A stretch of DNA of 64,000 bases from positions 5,224 through 69,223 of the forward strand of contig CALISG010000023.1 in NCBI GenBank assembly GCA_938042065.1, read 5' to 3'. The notes under the pieces are model-generated. The model worked only from the letters and a program-made list of their open reading frames with translations, was not told where the DNA came from and ran no database searches. Below, piece after piece: positions 35,242 through 42,077 of this stretch. This DNA comes from an uncultured Candidatus Saccharibacteria bacterium (GTDB lineage: Bacteria; Patescibacteriota; Saccharimonadia; Saccharimonadales; Saccharimonadaceae). A program made the position numbers and the translations under genes. Positions within the stretch are counted from its first letter, which is position 1; every line of letters starts with the position of its first letter.

Positions 35242-35742
35242 TTATTTTACTACATTCTTGCGTTTTTTGCTAGATGCAAGCTTAACATTAGGCCAATCCA
35301 CGTACCACAACGCCCCCAAGCAAGCCACCGCCATGCCGCCGACAACATCAAGCGGCGTATGCACCAGCGCTAATATCCTGCCAACTCCAACTAGCAGCGC
35401 CATAGTTAGCATAATTATAGTAATCGAGCGGCGACGCAGCGCATACCAGACCGCCAGCACCAAAAACATCGCAAAAAGCGCGTGATCCGACGGAAATCCC
35501 GGATTATTCAGATAAGCCGCCCCCGGATTAACGCCAAGCAGCTCAAACGGACGCAACTGTTCAGGCTGATATATTAGCCCAAGGATTTTAGCAGTTACAT
35601 AAGACGTCAGCCCGGCCATCAGCACGCGAGAATAAATTTCATAGCGGCGCTTACTTTCAACCTTAAAAAATAGTTCATACAAAGCCAGCAGTACTAACGG
35701 AATCAGCAGCCAGTCGGCGATTACCTTAACTAGCCAAGCCAC
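35242..35742 (-). CDS. PAP2-family membrane phosphatase
   Basis: 166 residues with about five membrane helices. Motif 2 is PSDHALF and motif 3 is GRILALVHTPLDVVGG, both intact; motif 1 has LRPF but lacks the usual Lys. Such enzymes dephosphorylate undecaprenyl pyrophosphate or lipid phosphates at the outer face of the membrane. Start is GTG 35742, one base after the hisS stop. Confidence 0.8.
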   Translation of the reverse strand: MAWLVKVIADWLLIPLVLLALYELFFKVESKRRYEIYSRVLMAGLTSYVTAKILGLIYQPEQLRPFELLGVNPGAAYLNNPGFPSDHALFAMFLVLAVWYALRRRSITIIMLTMALLVGVGRILALVHTPLDVVGGMAVACLGALWYVDWPNVKLASSKKRKNVVK

Positions 35743-35743
35743 C

Positions 35744-37057
35744 TTATCGTTGCAGCTCCTCGACTAGTTGCTGGCGGGGAATGGGCTTATTCTCACCGGT
35801 TGCCATATCCTTCACTGTCGCGAAACGGCCGCGTACTTCTTCCTCGCCAATCAAAACGACTAATGGTATACCAAGACGATCAGCATAGCGCAGCTTCTTT
35901 TTTAACGGCACCGATTCGGTATTGAGGATTGTCGCTACGCCAGCTCGCCGCAACTCGGCAGCTATTTGCAGCGCCTCGCCGAATTGCGATTCATCAAAGG
36001 ACGCCACCATACAGCGCGCCAATGTCTGGCGACTACTAGACACGACGCCTGCCTCGCGTAGTTTATAGAATAAGCGCGACAAACCAATCGACACACCAAC
36101 GCCTGGCAAACGTGTCCGCGTATAGTTCTCGGCCAAGTTATCGTAGCGCCCACCCGAGCAAACACTACCGACTTCTGGATAATCATCAAGTGTCGTTTCG
36201 TAGACTACGCCAGTATAATAATCCAGTCCGCGCGCAATCCGTAGGTCTAACTGAATACGCTGCTCTGGCAAGCCCATGTTTCGCAGCATCGCCAGCAACT
36301 CGCGTAATTTTGCCGTGCCAAGCGCGAAATCATCAGAATTGATCTCGTTTTTCATTGACTCTAGCTGCGATAAAATCTCGTCGTTACTGCCGCTAATTTC
36401 TGTGAAGGCAACTACTTGCAAGACTTGCTTTTCACTAAGACCCAACTCGCGTAATTCCGCCATAAAATCTTGACGCGATATTTTCTCGATTTTATCGACT
36501 ACTCGCAGCACATCCGCCGACACATCAGCCAAACCAATTCCAGCGAAAAAGCCATTCAATACCAAGCGATTATTGATGTGAATCGTGAACTCGCCGAAAG
36601 CAAACTGCTCAAAAATATCGTTAATTACCGCTGGAAACTCCGCATCAGCCGCCACGCTTTCCGAACCAATCACATCAATGTCACACTGGTAGAATTCGCG
36701 GAAACGCCCGGCTTGAGCTCGCTCGGCACGGTGCACTTTGCCAATCTGGTAACGCCGGAACGGGAAAACCAGCTGGCCCTCATGTTCGGCGACATAGCGC
36801 GCCAGCGGCACCGTTAGATCAAAACGCAAGCTCAAATCATTCTTGCCGCGTTCAAACCGATAGATTTGTTTCTCGGTTTCGCCGCCGCCCTTCGCCAACA
36901 ACACCTCGCTCAGCTCAATATCTGGCGTGTCCAGCGGCGCGTAGCCATAGCGCTCATAAGTTTCGCGAATAATGTCGCGCAAACGATTAAACTCTATTTG
37001 GTCGCCTGGCAGGTATTCGCTGAAACCACTCGGAATGCGGGGAGTAGTTGTCTTCAT
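35744..37057 (-). CDS. hisS: Histidine-tRNA ligase
   Basis: 437 residues. Class II motifs: RYVAEH region after FDLTVPLARY (motif 2 area RRYQIGKVHRAERAQAGRFREFYQ spans residues about 98-122), the HisA box LDLRIARGLDYYTG, and SGGRYDNL, followed by the C-terminal anticodon domain. It charges tRNA-His. ATG 37057 is only 12 nt after the CCA end of tRNA-Gln on the same strand, with no Shine-Dalgarno, so its mRNA is probably released by tRNA processing. This is an unusual linkage. Confidence 0.95.
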   Translation of the reverse strand: MKTTTPRIPSGFSEYLPGDQIEFNRLRDIIRETYERYGYAPLDTPDIELSEVLLAKGGGETEKQIYRFERGKNDLSLRFDLTVPLARYVAEHEGQLVFPFRRYQIGKVHRAERAQAGRFREFYQCDIDVIGSESVAADAEFPAVINDIFEQFAFGEFTIHINNRLVLNGFFAGIGLADVSADVLRVVDKIEKISRQDFMAELRELGLSEKQVLQVVAFTEISGSNDEILSQLESMKNEINSDDFALGTAKLRELLAMLRNMGLPEQRIQLDLRIARGLDYYTGVVYETTLDDYPEVGSVCSGGRYDNLAENYTRTRLPGVGVSIGLSRLFYKLREAGVVSSSRQTLARCMVASFDESQFGEALQIAAELRRAGVATILNTESVPLKKKLRYADRLGIPLVVLIGEEEVRGRFATVKDMATGENKPIPRQQLVEELQR

Positions 37058-37069
37058 ATCATTATTTCT

Positions 37070-37144
37070 TGGCTGGGGTGGAGGGATTCGAACCCCCGCA
37101 TGCTGGGACCAGAACCCAGTGCCTTACCACTTGGCGACACCCCA
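37070..37144 (-). tRNA. tRNA-Gln (anticodon CUG)
   Basis: Full cloverleaf on the minus strand: acceptor TGGGGTG/CACCCCA, D arm with GGTAAGGC, anticodon stem CTGGG/CCCAG with loop TTCTGGT, T arm with GTTCGAATC, and an encoded CCA end. The first acceptor base is U, as in many glutamine tRNAs. It reads CAG codons. Confidence 0.95.
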
Positions 37145-37157
37145 TCGCGCCTACCTT

Positions 37158-37186
37158 AATATATCACTAGAGCGCCGTTATTTCAA
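37158..37186 (-). promoter_or_regulatory. Promoter of tRNA-Gln and hisS
   Basis: TTGAAA (37181-37186), 17-bp spacer and TATATT (37158-37163) on the minus strand, 13 bp before the tRNA. The -35 box overlaps the end of the neighbouring membrane-protein gene. It probably also drives hisS, PAP2 and the following membrane gene. Confidence 0.75.
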
Positions 37187-37636
37187 ATCTAGCCGCCGCA
37201 GTTTAGCGGTCAAATACGCCGCAGCTGCTAGCCACGCGCCGGTCAGCAGCAAACTAACCACCCCCGGCAGCGCCGCCACCGCGCCAAACAAACTAACTTT
37301 TCCCTGTCCGCCGCTCATCAGCACAGCCGCGCTAATCATCAGCCAAACGCCAGGCGCCAGCAGCACGCACGCACCTGATATTCGCCGCCCTAGTCTGCCC
37401 AGCCGCGGCATAGACAACAAAAATGGCAAAGAAATAAATTCTAGCAGAACTATAGCAATCGCGACGATAGTACCGTCGCCAATCCCCAGCGACTCTAAAG
37501 TTTTTGGAAATTTCTCGAACCTAAACAATTGCGCCAACATTATAATAATCGTCCAGAAACCTGCTGCCAGCGCCGCATACTGTGCGCGCTTCTTGAAAAT
37601 TGTTGGCGGAAAAATACTAGCTATAAACTGTTTCAT
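37178..37636 (-). CDS. Four-helix membrane protein of unknown function
   Basis: 152 residues from ATG 37636, 6 nt after TATGCT (with upstream TGC). Four hydrophobic segments are visible (IIIMLAQLF, IVAIAIVLLEF, VLLAPGVWLMISAAVLM, VVSLLLTGAWLAAAAYL); the layout resembles DoxX-like proteins. The C-terminus is basic. No active-site motif seen. Confidence 0.6.
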   Translation of the reverse strand: MKQFIASIFPPTIFKKRAQYAALAAGFWTIIIMLAQLFRFEKFPKTLESLGIGDGTIVAIAIVLLEFISLPFLLSMPRLGRLGRRISGACVLLAPGVWLMISAAVLMSGGQGKVSLFGAVAALPGVVSLLLTGAWLAAAAYLTAKLRRLDLK

Positions 37637-37791
37637 ATTATTAGCATAGCATTTTTCCACACGATTTTTTATTTTTTGTCCAAAAAATGCTTGCTATTAA
37701 ACACAAAAACGTATATTGTATAGACAGCGAAGTTACAAAAACAAACACAAAAATGTATCGATCGCTCTCCGATAAATCCACCACAACAATG

Positions 37792-37823
37792 AAATACTCC
37801 TCTGCCTTGGCGAGGAGTATTTT
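37792..37823. terminator. Two-way terminator downstream of trmD
   Basis: AAATACTCCTC (37792-37802) pairs with GAGGAGTATTT (37812-37822), flanked by A and T runs. It lies 55 bp after trmD. The ~130 bp between it and 37660 hold no supported gene. Confidence 0.8.
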
Positions 37824-37877
37824 GTTTCCTAGTTTAGTTGACGCTAGCTGGGCCTGCTCGGCGCTGGTAAAATCGCT

Positions 37878-38534
37878 TTATTCCCCAGCCTTTTTACTGT
37901 GCGCCGCCCGCCATTCGGCGATTTTGCCATGATGTCCGCTAAGTAACACTTCTGGTACGCGCAAACCTTGCCATTCCTCGGGCCGGGTGTATTGCGGATA
38001 TTCTAGCGTTTCGCCGTCGCTAAAGCTCTCAATCGCTGCGCTGTTTTCGCCGCCGAGTACGCCAGGAATTAGCCGCACAATCGAATCAATAATCGTCATC
38101 GCCGGCAATTCGCCGCCAGTTAGCACATAATCGCCGACGCTGAGTCCTTGATCAACCAGCGCCATAATTCGCTCGTCGTAGCCCTCGTAGCGACCGCAGA
38201 TTACAATATAACCGTTCTCGCTTTCGCTGTATTGCTGCGCCAACGCCTGCCGCCAGCGCTGGCCGCGCGGTGTCATGATTAAGACTTTAGCACCAGAGTC
38301 AATCTGTTTGGCCTGCTGCACCGCATTCCATAGCGGCTCAACCATCAGCAGCATACCATCGCCGCCGCCATATGGAGTATCGTCAACCGTGCGACGCAGG
38401 CCTAATCCAAACTGGCGCAGATCAATCGTCGAGAGCTCAACGTGGCCGTCTTTTTGCGCCTTCCACATCATCGAACTACCGAACACGCCAGCGAACATTT
38501 CTGGGAATAAGGTAATCACCTGAATTTTTCTCAT
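37878..38534 (-). CDS. trmD: tRNA (guanine37-N1)-methyltransferase
   Basis: 218 residues, slightly short for TrmD. It methylates G37 next to the anticodon using S-adenosylmethionine and prevents +1 frameshifting. Signatures: ITLFPEMF (8-15), DDTPYGGGDGM, CGRYEGYDER and the knot region VGDYVLTGGELPAM. No Shine-Dalgarno; TACACT lies 7 nt before ATG 38534. It diverges from cassette 4. Confidence 0.95.
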   Translation of the reverse strand: MRKIQVITLFPEMFAGVFGSSMMWKAQKDGHVELSTIDLRQFGLGLRRTVDDTPYGGGDGMLLMVEPLWNAVQQAKQIDSGAKVLIMTPRGQRWRQALAQQYSESENGYIVICGRYEGYDERIMALVDQGLSVGDYVLTGGELPAMTIIDSIVRLIPGVLGGENSAAIESFSDGETLEYPQYTRPEEWQGLRVPEVLLSGHHGKIAEWRAAHSKKAGE

Positions 38535-38554
38535 CTGTTATAGTGTAGCAAGTC

Positions 38555-38588
38555 TTGACGCGGATGTCTATCTATGATATATATATCA
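38555..38588 (+). promoter_or_regulatory. Promoter of cassette 4 with shared palindrome
   Basis: TTGACG (38555-38560), 17 bp, TATATA (38578-38583). TGATATATATATCA (38575-38588) covers the -10 box and is followed by ACTTTTGCTCAAAGTT, almost the same as in cassette 5. The leader then folds as GCTCAAAG/CTTTGAGC with an inner AGGGC/GCCCT stem (about 38595-38640), ending just before the ribosome site. Confidence 0.8.
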
Positions 38589-38654
38589 ACTTTTGCTCAA
38601 AGTTGTCCTAGGGCAGAAGTCGCCCTTGCTTTGAGCAAAGAAAGGAAGGCGATC

Positions 38655-38816
38655 ATGAAGACCGCCGTCGCCCCCAAGTCCAAGCCTAGCCTTCTGGAGC
38701 GCGCGCAGATGTGCGCGCTCAAGAAGGGTGCTCAGGCCGCACGGCGCGGCCAACCGCGCCGTGCGGCTTTCTGGGCCGGAGTCCTCTCGGGCCTGGGCGG
38801 CCTGAGAAGCAACTAG
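38655..38816 (+). CDS. Cassette 4 ORF: small basic protein
   Basis: 53 residues from ATG 38655 (AAAGGAAGG upstream). It is basic and Ala/Gly-rich (MKTAVAPKSKPSLLERAQMC at the start; AFWAGVLSGLGGL near the end). No family recognised. Its coding RNA contains three strong hairpins: 38697-38720 (10 bp with one G-U), 38736-38767 (14 perfect bp, CCAA loop) and 38786-38806 (8 bp with one G-U). As in cassette 1, the amino-acid sequence may be partly constrained by the RNA fold. Confidence 0.65.
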   Translation: MKTAVAPKSKPSLLERAQMCALKKGAQAARRGQPRRAAFWAGVLSGLGGLRSN

Positions 38817-38823
38817 CCCGCTC

Positions 38824-38932
38824 GAAAATAGCCCGCTGGAAACTGTTCAACCTGGTTCGAGACGCAGATTTTGCATCTCCTGGGTTGAATGCCCAGTTTC
38901 CAGCTTGAGCACGTTTTCGGCGGGCTATTTTC
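38824..38932 (+). terminator. Long multi-segment 3' hairpin of cassette 4
   Basis: GAAAATAGCCCGC (from 38824) pairs with GCGGGCTATTTTC (38920-38932). Inside, CTGGAAACTG pairs with CAGTTTCCAG, TTCAACC with GGTTGAA, and a GAGA-GCA/TGC-TCTC hairpin tops it, giving more than 30 bp of stem. The outer arms are the same as in the cassette 5 terminator. Confidence 0.8.
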
Positions 38933-38942
38933 ATGTCTTGCA

Positions 38943-39241
38943 ATAATTTGCTGCAGTCTGAATTTCATTGCCTAATAATATTTGACTTATTATACATTAT
39001 ATTTTATCTATATATTTGTGCTTTTACAAAAATAGTTGTATAGTCTCAATTGACACGTTTGGCTTTTCGTGCAATAGATTACGCCTAGCCTTCTCGAAAT
39101 TTCGCCCCAACAAAAAAACCGCCTCAAAAGACGGCTTTCTTGCACAAATAAGTCTCTCAAACCATTTGTAGGTTTGCTCGCAGTAGAGCTTTTGTACTTT
39201 GTTTTCGTTAGTTCAGGGTTCTCGCATGAACTTACTTATGA
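38943..39241. other. AT-rich intergenic region with promoter-like boxes, no supported gene
   Basis: TTGACT (38982-38987), 17 bp, TATCTA (39005-39010) and TTGACA near 39050 look like plus-strand promoters, but no ORF or clear RNA gene follows. The hairpin at 39119-39134 belongs to khpA on the other strand. A short unannotated RNA cannot be excluded. Confidence 0.35.
39112..39136 (-). terminator. Terminator of khpA
   Basis: In minus-strand RNA CCGTCT pairs with AGGCGG (one G-U) around a TTTG loop and is followed by a run of T residues, about 105 bp after the khpA stop. Confidence 0.7.
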
Positions 39242-39649
39242 TTATATATCAAGGTCGTCTAATTCTGCAAGCTCTTGGCGCGACTTTTTTGCGAAATCGC
39301 TTTCGGTTTCTGTGTTTTCTGCGTCATTTTCCACAGAATCACTAGTAGCGTTTTCCACATCATTATCCACTGCAGCCGAATCGGCGTCCTCGCGGTCGTC
39401 ATTATTGACGATTTTCAGGTTGTAATGAGCAGTATTTTTAGCGCCCAACGCCCGCAGCAGCGTGCGCAGTCCTTGCGCGGTCGAGCCGCGGCGGCCAATC
39501 ACCCGGCCCAAGTCTTCTGGATTGACAGTTAGCGTCAGCAAAACACCCTTCTCGTCGACAATCCGGTCAACAACCACATCATCTGGATGTCCTACTAGTG
39601 ATTTTACGATATATTCGACAAATTCCTGGTCAATGGTCGACATGCCCAC
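39242..39649 (-). CDS. khpA: KH-domain RNA-binding protein (KhpA-like) with acidic tail
   Basis: 135 residues. Residues ~5-80 form a single KH domain (VEYIVKSLVGHPDDVVV, then GRVIGRRGSTAQGLRTLLRA with the GxxG loop). Beyond ~82 is an acidic Asp/Glu/Asn/Thr tail of about 50 residues that KhpA normally lacks. KhpA with KhpB is a broad RNA chaperone. The start is probably GTG 39649 (AGGAGG at good spacing); ATG 39643 is the alternative. It lies between rpsP and trmD, a common order. Confidence 0.88.
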   Translation of the reverse strand: MGMSTIDQEFVEYIVKSLVGHPDDVVVDRIVDEKGVLLTLTVNPEDLGRVIGRRGSTAQGLRTLLRALGAKNTAHYNLKIVNNDDREDADSAAVDNDVENATSDSVENDAENTETESDFAKKSRQELAELDDLDI

Positions 39650-39720
39650 GGTATCTCCTCCTTTGCGGTCACACGGTTACTATCGTACTTTTATTGTAAC
39701 ATGCTTTTGCTATGAAATCG

Positions 39721-39753
39721 AAAAACGCGCTCTAGCCATACAGCTAGAGCGCG
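39721..39753 (-). terminator. Terminator after rpsP
   Basis: GCGCTCTAGC/GCTAGAGCGC (39727-39752), extended by one more pair, then a T-run on the minus strand. It separates rpsP from khpA, so khpA needs its own promoter; TACAAT near 39695 on the minus strand is a candidate. Confidence 0.85.
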
Positions 39754-39773
39754 CTAGTTCGTAAGTAAAAGCG

Positions 39774-40136
39774 TTAGGCCTCAGCTGGAGCTTCTGCCTC
39801 TTCGGCGGCTGGCTCTTCTTTCGGTTGGTTCTTGCGCAACTTTTCGGCGTTCTTGACCGCTTTATCCTTGCCGCCCTGGAACTCTTTAACCCATTTCGGC
39901 AGTTTGACGCCAGCCTCTTTTAGCAACTTCGCAACGCGCGGCGTCGGTTGAGCGCCGTTATCAAGGTATTTTTGAGCAGCCTCGACATTGATATTAGCGT
40001 CTTTGGTGTGCGGGTTGTAGCTGCCGACATAAGCGACCACGCGGCCGCTCGATGGGTGGCGCTGTGCTTCCTGGACGGCGACGCGGTATACCGGATAAGC
40101 CTTGCGGCCCAAACGTTGCAAACGAATTGCGAGCAT
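39774..40136 (-). CDS. rpsP: 30S ribosomal protein bS16
   Basis: 120 residues. MLAIRLQRLGRKAYPVYRVA is the bS16 start, and GSYNPHTKD and DNGAQPTPRVAKLL are the other conserved parts. The C-terminus has an extra Lys-rich then Ala/Glu-rich tail (about 90-120). ATG 40136 has AAGGAAG upstream within a 50-nt leader. Confidence 0.97.
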   Translation of the reverse strand: MLAIRLQRLGRKAYPVYRVAVQEAQRHPSSGRVVAYVGSYNPHTKDANINVEAAQKYLDNGAQPTPRVAKLLKEAGVKLPKWVKEFQGGKDKAVKNAEKLRKNQPKEEPAAEEAEAPAEA

Positions 40137-40187
40137 AAAATTAAAACTTCCTTTACTTCACGTTAGTACTATTGTTACTTCTGTCAT

Positions 40188-40216
40188 ATTCTAGCGTGTT
40201 ACGGGTAAAATGTCAA
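40188..40216 (-). promoter_or_regulatory. Promoter of rpsP
   Basis: TTGACA (40211-40216), 17-bp spacer, TAGAAT (40188-40193) on the minus strand, about 50 bp before the rpsP start. Confidence 0.8.
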
Positions 40217-40337
40217 CAAAGCGCCTAAGCGCTGCCTAGACGCCTTTTCGTTCAAGTCGAGCCTCATAGGCCAATTCAGGCAGAAAACACCGCTAGAGGG
40301 CGTAAAAACGGCCAAAACGGCTCAAAAATACTTAAAA

Positions 40338-40406
40338 TTTGCAATTTTTGCGAAATAATTGCAAAAAACGTTGACATGGCGATTCATATGTGATATATAT
40401 ATATCA
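40338..40406 (+). promoter_or_regulatory. Promoter of cassette 5 with upstream inverted repeat and shared palindrome
   Basis: TTTGCAAT/ATTGCAAA (40338-40365) precedes TTGACA (40371-40376), a 17-bp spacer and TATATA (40394-40399). TGATATATATATATCA (40391-40406), two bases longer than in cassettes 2 and 4, covers the -10 box and is followed by GCTTTTCGCTCAAAGTT. The leader folds as CGC-CAAAG/CTTTG-GCG with an inner GGGC/GCCC stem (about 40411-40466). The 40217-40337 stretch holds nothing I can name. Confidence 0.75.
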
Positions 40407-40489
40407 GCTTTTCGCTCAAAGTTACCAAAAAGAGGGGCGGAAGGTTGCCCTTTTTTGCTTTGTGCGAAAACTTTTCTCTAGGAGGAGAA

Positions 40490-40756
40490 ATGTATTCTAG
40501 CACCAACAACCACGAGATTGTCAGCCTCCGCAAGGAGGTCGCCCACCTTCGTGAGGAGCGCGACAAGCTCCGAGAGGAGCGTGACAAGCTCCGGAAGGAG
40601 GTTACTAAGCTACAAAACAAGGTTGATGACAGGGATATCATCATCCTTATGATGTATAGTGAGCTCGACGAGACTGCCAAGGATCTCGAGATCCTTGGCA
40701 GGGTCAACATGTGCCTGAACGTTATGCTGGCCGTCAAGACTGATGGAAAGGGCTAA
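40490..40756 (+). CDS. Cassette 5 ORF: small coiled-coil protein
   Basis: 88 residues from ATG 40490 (GGAGGAG upstream); an in-frame TTG/ATG further up is rejected. The centre is a strong heptad coiled coil (VSLRKEVAHLREERDKLREE and the following repeat, about 11-48), then a more hydrophobic helix (IIILMMYSELDETAKDLEIL). The mRNA carries CCTCC-GCAA-GGAGG (40525-40538), GCTCC-GAGA-GGAGC (40567-40580), CTCC-GGAA-GGAG (40589-40600), CATCAT/ATGATG (40639-40654) and a 28-bp perfect palindrome (40674-40701). The first three have GNRA tetraloops. Function unknown. Confidence 0.7.
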   Translation: MYSSTNNHEIVSLRKEVAHLREERDKLREERDKLRKEVTKLQNKVDDRDIIILMMYSELDETAKDLEILGRVNMCLNVMLAVKTDGKG

Positions 40757-40766
40757 CGCCCGCCGA

Positions 40767-40823
40767 GAAAATAGCTCGCTAGAGGTTTAAAGCCTCAGCG
40801 CGGCCCTCTGGCGGGCTATTTTC
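40767..40823. terminator. Shared terminator of cassette 5 and rnc
   Basis: GAAAATAGCTCGC with CTAGAGG (from 40767) pairs with CCTCTGGCGGGCTATTTTC (ending 40823). The outer arms match the cassette 4 terminator. It ends 7 bp from the rnc stop and serves both strands. Confidence 0.8.
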
Positions 40824-40829
40824 TTTGGT

Positions 40830-41540
40830 TTATTGCTGCTTCTTATACTCTTCCAGCGCTGCCCGGGCGGCTTGCTGCTGGGCAGTTTGTTTGCTAGGGC
40901 CGATGCCTTTGCCCATCAGTTTGTCGCCGACATAAGCGCCGAGCGTAAAAACTTTGTCATGGTCTGGGCCGTCTTCGGCGATGACTTTGTAGACTGGCGT
41001 AGCGCCGTCGACGCGCTGGCTGATTTCTTGCAGATGGCTTTTAGGATCGCGCCAAGAGCCGCTCTCTAAAATCCCGTCAAGCTTACTGATTGTGTGCTTC
41101 TCGATAAAGGCTGCCGCGGCATCATAGCCGCGCTCCAAATAAATCGAACCGATCACTGCTTCGTAAGCATTGGCTAGAATCTGATGGCGCGCCCGCTCGG
41201 AACCATGCTTCTCGCCGCGGCTCATCCGCACCAATGGCTCATAACCAAGCTCTTCGCCAGATTTAGCGTTGCTAGTGGTGTTAACTAGCGCCGCGCGCCA
41301 GCTAGTCAGGATACCCTCCGGCTCGCTATAATGTTTATATAAATAATCCGTCACCACCAGCTCTAGCACGGCGTCGCCCAGAAATTCTAAGCGCTCATTG
41401 TGCTCGCTCACCGATTTTTTGTGCTCGTTGACGTAGCTGCGATGTGTCAAAGCAGTAATCAGAAGCTGAATGTCATTATATTCAAAACCTAATTTCTGCT
41501 TCGCCCAATCTTGGTACGGCCCGGTTGGCATACCACTCAT
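40830..41540 (-). CDS. rnc: Ribonuclease III
   Basis: 236 residues. It cuts double-stranded RNA in rRNA precursors and structured mRNAs. The signature ERLEFLGDAVLELVVTDYLY (about 48-67) and the second acidic cluster YEAVIGSIYLERG are intact; the double-stranded RNA-binding domain is at about 160-236 (DPKSHLQEISQ to GPSKQTAQQQAARAAL). ATG 41540 has AAAGGAGGAAAG upstream. It belongs to the rpmF-nusB-Nudix-rnc operon and is convergent with cassette 5. Confidence 0.97.
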   Translation of the reverse strand: MSGMPTGPYQDWAKQKLGFEYNDIQLLITALTHRSYVNEHKKSVSEHNERLEFLGDAVLELVVTDYLYKHYSEPEGILTSWRAALVNTTSNAKSGEELGYEPLVRMSRGEKHGSERARHQILANAYEAVIGSIYLERGYDAAAAFIEKHTISKLDGILESGSWRDPKSHLQEISQRVDGATPVYKVIAEDGPDHDKVFTLGAYVGDKLMGKGIGPSKQTAQQQAARAALEEYKKQQ

Positions 41541-41567
41541 CTTTCCTCCTTTTCGTATTTTGTAAGT

Positions 41568-42077
41568 TTATAAGTTTTCTTGGCGGATCCGCGTTTTAGC
41601 TTTCAGCATTAGCTTGGCGATATCTTCGTATTCGATCAGCTCGAGCGCCTCGTTGAACGGGAACCATTTGATACCTTTCATCCAATCCTCTTTCTGGATT
41701 TCATCGCCGCTGGTACGAACGCGCACCAAATAAATTTGCGTTGTCATCAAAACGAGCTTGTCGAGACGGCGATAGCGAAAATGAATCTTGCCCAGCCAGC
41801 CTAGCATATCGACGTCGTGCAAGCCAGCTTCCTCGCCAATTTCGCGGCGAGCAGTCTGCACAGCTGTCTCGCCCTCCTCGATGTGGCCTTTGGGAATTGT
41901 CCAGCGGTCTTTGGCATCCTGAATCAGTAAAATCTCGATACCCGACTCGCCGTGACGGAAAATCACGCCGCCGCTAGTCGGCTCGCGAACGATTTCTTGG
42001 ATAGACGCTGAACGCGACTTTGTTAAATATTTGCGTATATGATCAAACTTGCTTTTGTTGGCCTTCGGCTTTGGCAT
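41568..42077 (-). CDS. Nudix hydrolase
   Basis: 169 residues from ATG 42077 (GAAGG upstream, within the end of nusB). The Nudix box is perfect: GHIEEGETAVQTARREIGEE with AGL after it. WTIPKGHIE and the diadenosine-tetraphosphate-hydrolase-like surroundings suggest an Ap4A or nucleotide clean-up enzyme. Basic N-terminal head. It overlaps nusB by 35 bp. Confidence 0.9.
   Translation of the reverse strand: MPKPKANKSKFDHIRKYLTKSRSASIQEIVREPTSGGVIFRHGESGIEILLIQDAKDRWTIPKGHIEEGETAVQTARREIGEEAGLHDVDMLGWLGKIHFRYRRLDKLVLMTTQIYLVRVRTSGDEIQKEDWMKGIKWFPFNEALELIEYEDIAKLMLKAKTRIRQENL

Noticed and set aside
37687..37932. 81-codon plus-strand frame upstream of trmD
   Set aside because: It runs through a terminator and into trmD on the other strand, without a ribosome site.
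38982..39140. Small RNA between cassette 4 and khpA
   Set aside because: Promoter-like boxes exist, but the only hairpin with a T-run is oriented for khpA on the other strand, and AT-rich DNA gives such boxes by chance.
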